From Tritrichomonas musculus (lineage: Eukaryota > Parabasalia > Tritrichomonadida > Tritrichomonadidae): a stretch of DNA of 64,000 bases. The first letter of the stretch is position 1, and the number at the start of each line of letters is the position of its first letter. The stretch spans positions 1,178,001 through 1,242,000 of the forward strand of contig JAPFFF010000010.1 in the NCBI GenBank assembly GCA_039105265.1, read 5' to 3'. Of the stretch, positions 61,777 to 64,000 are shown in pieces. Below the pieces are notes generated by a model, which searched no databases, was not told the origin of the DNA, and worked only from the letters and a program-made list of their open reading frames with translations. The translations under genes were made by a program, and so were the position numbers.

Positions 61777-62266
61777 CATTTTTATCTAAAAAAGATAAAA
61801 ATGGTTTTTTCAATCTGTGATTTATTTAGATTAATTTTGATAGCATATATACATATTTAAACATATATATATATATTTGTGCAACTCAAAAATTCCCTTA
61901 AAATCATTTTTATTTTTTCAGAATTATTAATGCGAAAAATCATTAATTTGTTTTTTTAATTTTATATTGGAAAATAATTTTATATAAAATTATTATTTTT
62001 AAGTTAATTCTCATAAATTAAAGAGAAATATCAATTATTTTCCAATTTAATTGAATTTTTTTTTTCAATAAATTTGAATTTTATTTCATTGAAAAATCAA
62101 ATATTAATTCAATTTTTAATTTATTATTATTTCAATTATAATTAATTATTTCATACGTTTAGTAATGTATAATAAATAAATATACTTTTATAAATAAAAT
62201 CATATAAATAGAAAAAATGATGATTTAATATTCGGTAAGAAAAATGTGTTCAAACTGCACCCTTAA

Positions 62267-62631
62267 AAAAAAAAAAATGTTTTTATAAAAATATGGTTAC
62301 ATTTTCCTTTATGAAAACGAATTTTCTCGTATTCAAATAGAACATTTCCGTTATTAAAGTGGATTTTTCTGTTATAATCCCGAAAAGACTGTACAAAATT
62401 ATTGAAAGGATTAGAAAACTTTGAAAACATATTTCAAAAATTGATTGAATAGTTATCTATAAATTAAAAAGCTAATAATTTCCTAATTATATGCATTTTA
62501 AATTAAAAATCACATGTGCTTATTGATAAAATTTTGGAATTATTTAAAAAAATAGAAAGATTATTTTTTTTAATATCATATTTTCTATTTAATAAAACAT
62601 CAATAATACATGAAAGTATTTGCTTAATAAT
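62267..62631. other. AT-rich intergenic DNA
   Basis: No gene is seen. Confidence 0.4.
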
Positions 62632-63639
62632 TTATTGGCATTGTAGTTCTGGATACAGATCATAGCCATCCCACGTCTCAGGAATTTTAAGTTTCAAATA
62701 AGATGCAACAAATTTTGCAGTATCTAATATAGAAACTTGATGTTCTATTTTCTTTGATTTGCAAATTCCTTTTCCTCTTGCTGTCCAAAAAATAGTCATG
62801 TCTATCGGATCTCCAGAACCATGCACGCATTTCTCACAGATAAAAGAAGGCCTGGCCATGCCATTCTCAGAATAATAATCGCCGCCTCCGCCATGATCTG
62901 ACAGTACTAAAATCAAGCTTTCGTTATTAATGTCATATTTTTCAATTATGTCAATTATTCTGCTGACGGTTTTGTCAGTTTTCATCAGCTGCTTTTTCTG
63001 TTCATTTGAGAAAAATCCGTATCCGTGCCCAACTTCATCAGTATCATCAAGATGGAAGAAAACAAGCCACGGATCGTTTGTTCTCATATATTTTTCAAAT
63101 TTGTCAACAAGCCTCTTTTCTGATCCTGAGTAATACTTATGCACATTGATGCCATCTTCAATTATATACTCGTTAATGTCTTCCCAGTTGGAAAAACTGG
63201 CCATTTTGGATCGATTGTCTTTCTCGTGCATCAATCTGAATATTGATGGATATTGAGATGAAAGTGGAAATGGCGGTCTTTTTCTTTTAAATATGAATAG
63301 ACCTCCTATTGAGCGTATTTCATGCTTCTCTGGTCTGACACCATGGAGAAGAGACGTCCAACATTCAGCTGAAAGTGATGGATAAACTGTTTGAGCATCA
63401 AATGAATAAACACCATTATTTATAATTCTGTGTATTCCAGGTGTGTCAACAATTTGAGGAAGATTGCCAATTCCATCAATGCCAATAATAAATACTGCTG
63501 GATGCTGAATATTATTAATTGGAAAATCAATTTCAGATTGAGGAAATATTAACATAAGAATTAAAGATAATATTATCATGCTTAAAAATCCGATAAATAC
63601 TAAACGAAGCACTTTGGATTGCTTCATATATAAATACAT
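62632..63639 (-). CDS. Membrane-anchored alkaline-phosphatase-fold phosphodiesterase
   Basis: 335 residues from ATG at 63639 (MYLYMKQSKV; the ATG four codons later is also possible). Residues about 11-32 (LRLVFIGFLSMIILSLILML) are a signal anchor, placing the rest in the lumen or outside. The fold's metal/nucleophile motifs are in order: VFIIGIDGIGN near 50-60, YPSLSAECWTSLLHGVRPEKH near 86-106 (nucleophile Ser/Thr in this segment), FFHLDDTDEVGHGYG near 195-209 and LILVLSDHGGGGD near 240-252. These fit type I phosphodiesterase/ENPP-like enzymes. Substrate unknown: nucleotides, phospholipids or glycolipid phosphates. Compact compared with mammalian ENPPs. Intact. Confidence 0.8.
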   Translation of the reverse strand: MYLYMKQSKVLRLVFIGFLSMIILSLILMLIFPQSEIDFPINNIQHPAVFIIGIDGIGNLPQIVDTPGIHRIINNGVYSFDAQTVYPSLSAECWTSLLHGVRPEKHEIRSIGGLFIFKRKRPPFPLSSQYPSIFRLMHEKDNRSKMASFSNWEDINEYIIEDGINVHKYYSGSEKRLVDKFEKYMRTNDPWLVFFHLDDTDEVGHGYGFFSNEQKKQLMKTDKTVSRIIDIIEKYDINNESLILVLSDHGGGGDYYSENGMARPSFICEKCVHGSGDPIDMTIFWTARGKGICKSKKIEHQVSILDTAKFVASYLKLKIPETWDGYDLYPELQCQ

Positions 63640-64000
63640 ATAAAGAAATTAAAAATAAAAATTTTGTGAGAATATTTGTTCGAACAAATAACGCTTTAAA
63701 ACTTTTTGCAAAAAGTTTAAGATGATTAAATGTCATTTCAAAAATGTATAAATTATAAAAATGATCATTTAGGTAGTATTCATCTAGATATATGGCATTC
63801 ATTAAGAATCCTAAAATCATGAATATTGATGAAATCAATTGCATCAAATATTTTGTGTGATTCAGAAATAATTTGTCATTTCAATAACAAAATATAAAAT
63901 AAAAAGAAATATATTTCTTTTAGATGAATACTACCTAATCAATGTTTATTTATTTAATATTATTAAGTTACTAGTCATTTGTCATTATAAATTCACTTAG
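63640..64000. promoter_or_regulatory. Upstream region of the phosphodiesterase gene, with TTCGAA palindrome
   Basis: TATTTGTTCGAACAAATA at 63673-63690 is a perfect 18-base palindrome 34 bases before the ATG. TGTGA at 63665-63669 (TCACA on the coding strand) is an initiator-like site about 26 bases upstream. The longer overlapping frame at 63533-63847 was judged a shadow. Nothing else is seen to the window end. Confidence 0.4.

Larger units (their letters stand above)
59996..62262. mobile_element. 2267-bp inverted-repeat element, TTAA-flanked, carrying a nested element
   Basis: GGGTGCAGTTTAAC at the left and, inverted, GGGTGCAGTTTGAAC at the right, with TTAA outside both ends (59992-59995, 62263-62266). 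AT-rich inside with no transposase seen; a triplet CCCTGAATAATAA-type repeat near 60351-60400 and the nested 401-bp element at 61376. PiggyBac-type target or a TA-target element with longer ends are both possible. Confidence 0.55.

Noticed and set aside
63533-63847. 104-codon frame overlapping the phosphodiesterase start
   Set aside because: It overlaps the signal-anchor region of a clear gene in another frame and has no recognisable domain.

Overview
The window looks like a parabasalid (trichomonad) chromosome segment, most likely from a Tritrichomonas-like species. Evidence: very AT-rich intergenic DNA; large intron-poor genes; lineage-typical families (DUF3447-ankyrin, BspA-type leucine-rich repeats, Sel1-repeat kinases, BTB-like/coiled-coil/discoidin-like proteins, a GT92-like transferase); very short 5' leaders with TCA-type initiators; and Maverick elements. 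The genus is inference. No rRNA, tRNA or CRISPR was seen.

Layout. 1-2020 is the cut-off end of one virus-like element (capsid-like frame plus small basic and coiled-coil proteins). 2252-13700 is a second element, a Maverick/Polinton: packaging-ATPase part, structural candidates, a long fibre-like protein, integrase and protein-primed DNA polymerase; it looks partial overall, with its long frames open. 13.7-18.1 kb is AT-rich DNA with tandem repeats, a UUCG hairpin, a foldback and a terminal-inverted-repeat (TIR) element. 18.1-19.6 kb is a membrane glycosyltransferase-like gene. 19.7-27.1 kb is a repeat landscape: two 688-bp elements in opposite orientation enclosing a decayed host gene, GGGC-rich dispersed repeats, and a TTCATT low-complexity tract.

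27.1-30.3 kb holds a Myb/DDE transposase-type gene split by a TA-flanked 1259-bp inverted-repeat element; the frame joins cleanly when that insertion is subtracted. 31.6-32.8 kb has a HECT ligase relic. 33.6-35.7 kb is a BTB-like/coiled-coil/discoidin-like gene. 37.8 kb is a small NTF2-fold gene of bacterial flavour. 39.4-44.1 kb is a DUF3447 gene followed by about ten ankyrin repeats separated by AT-rich spacers.

45.8-46.9 kb is an intact two-UBR-box protein with GGQYPPQ repeats. 47.8-50.1 kb contains relics of an ankyrin/BspA gene and of a USP deubiquitinase. 50.4-54.8 kb is a large kinase-Sel1 gene. 55-62.3 kb is dense in inverted-repeat elements, including a possible MULE-type element carrying a GC-rich coding-like snippet. 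62.6-63.6 kb is a membrane-anchored alkaline-phosphatase-fold enzyme.

The intact host genes look like independent single-gene units. The overall picture is a repeat-rich region where mobile DNA has repeatedly broken, copied or bracketed host genes. All reading is by eye; no database search was run.
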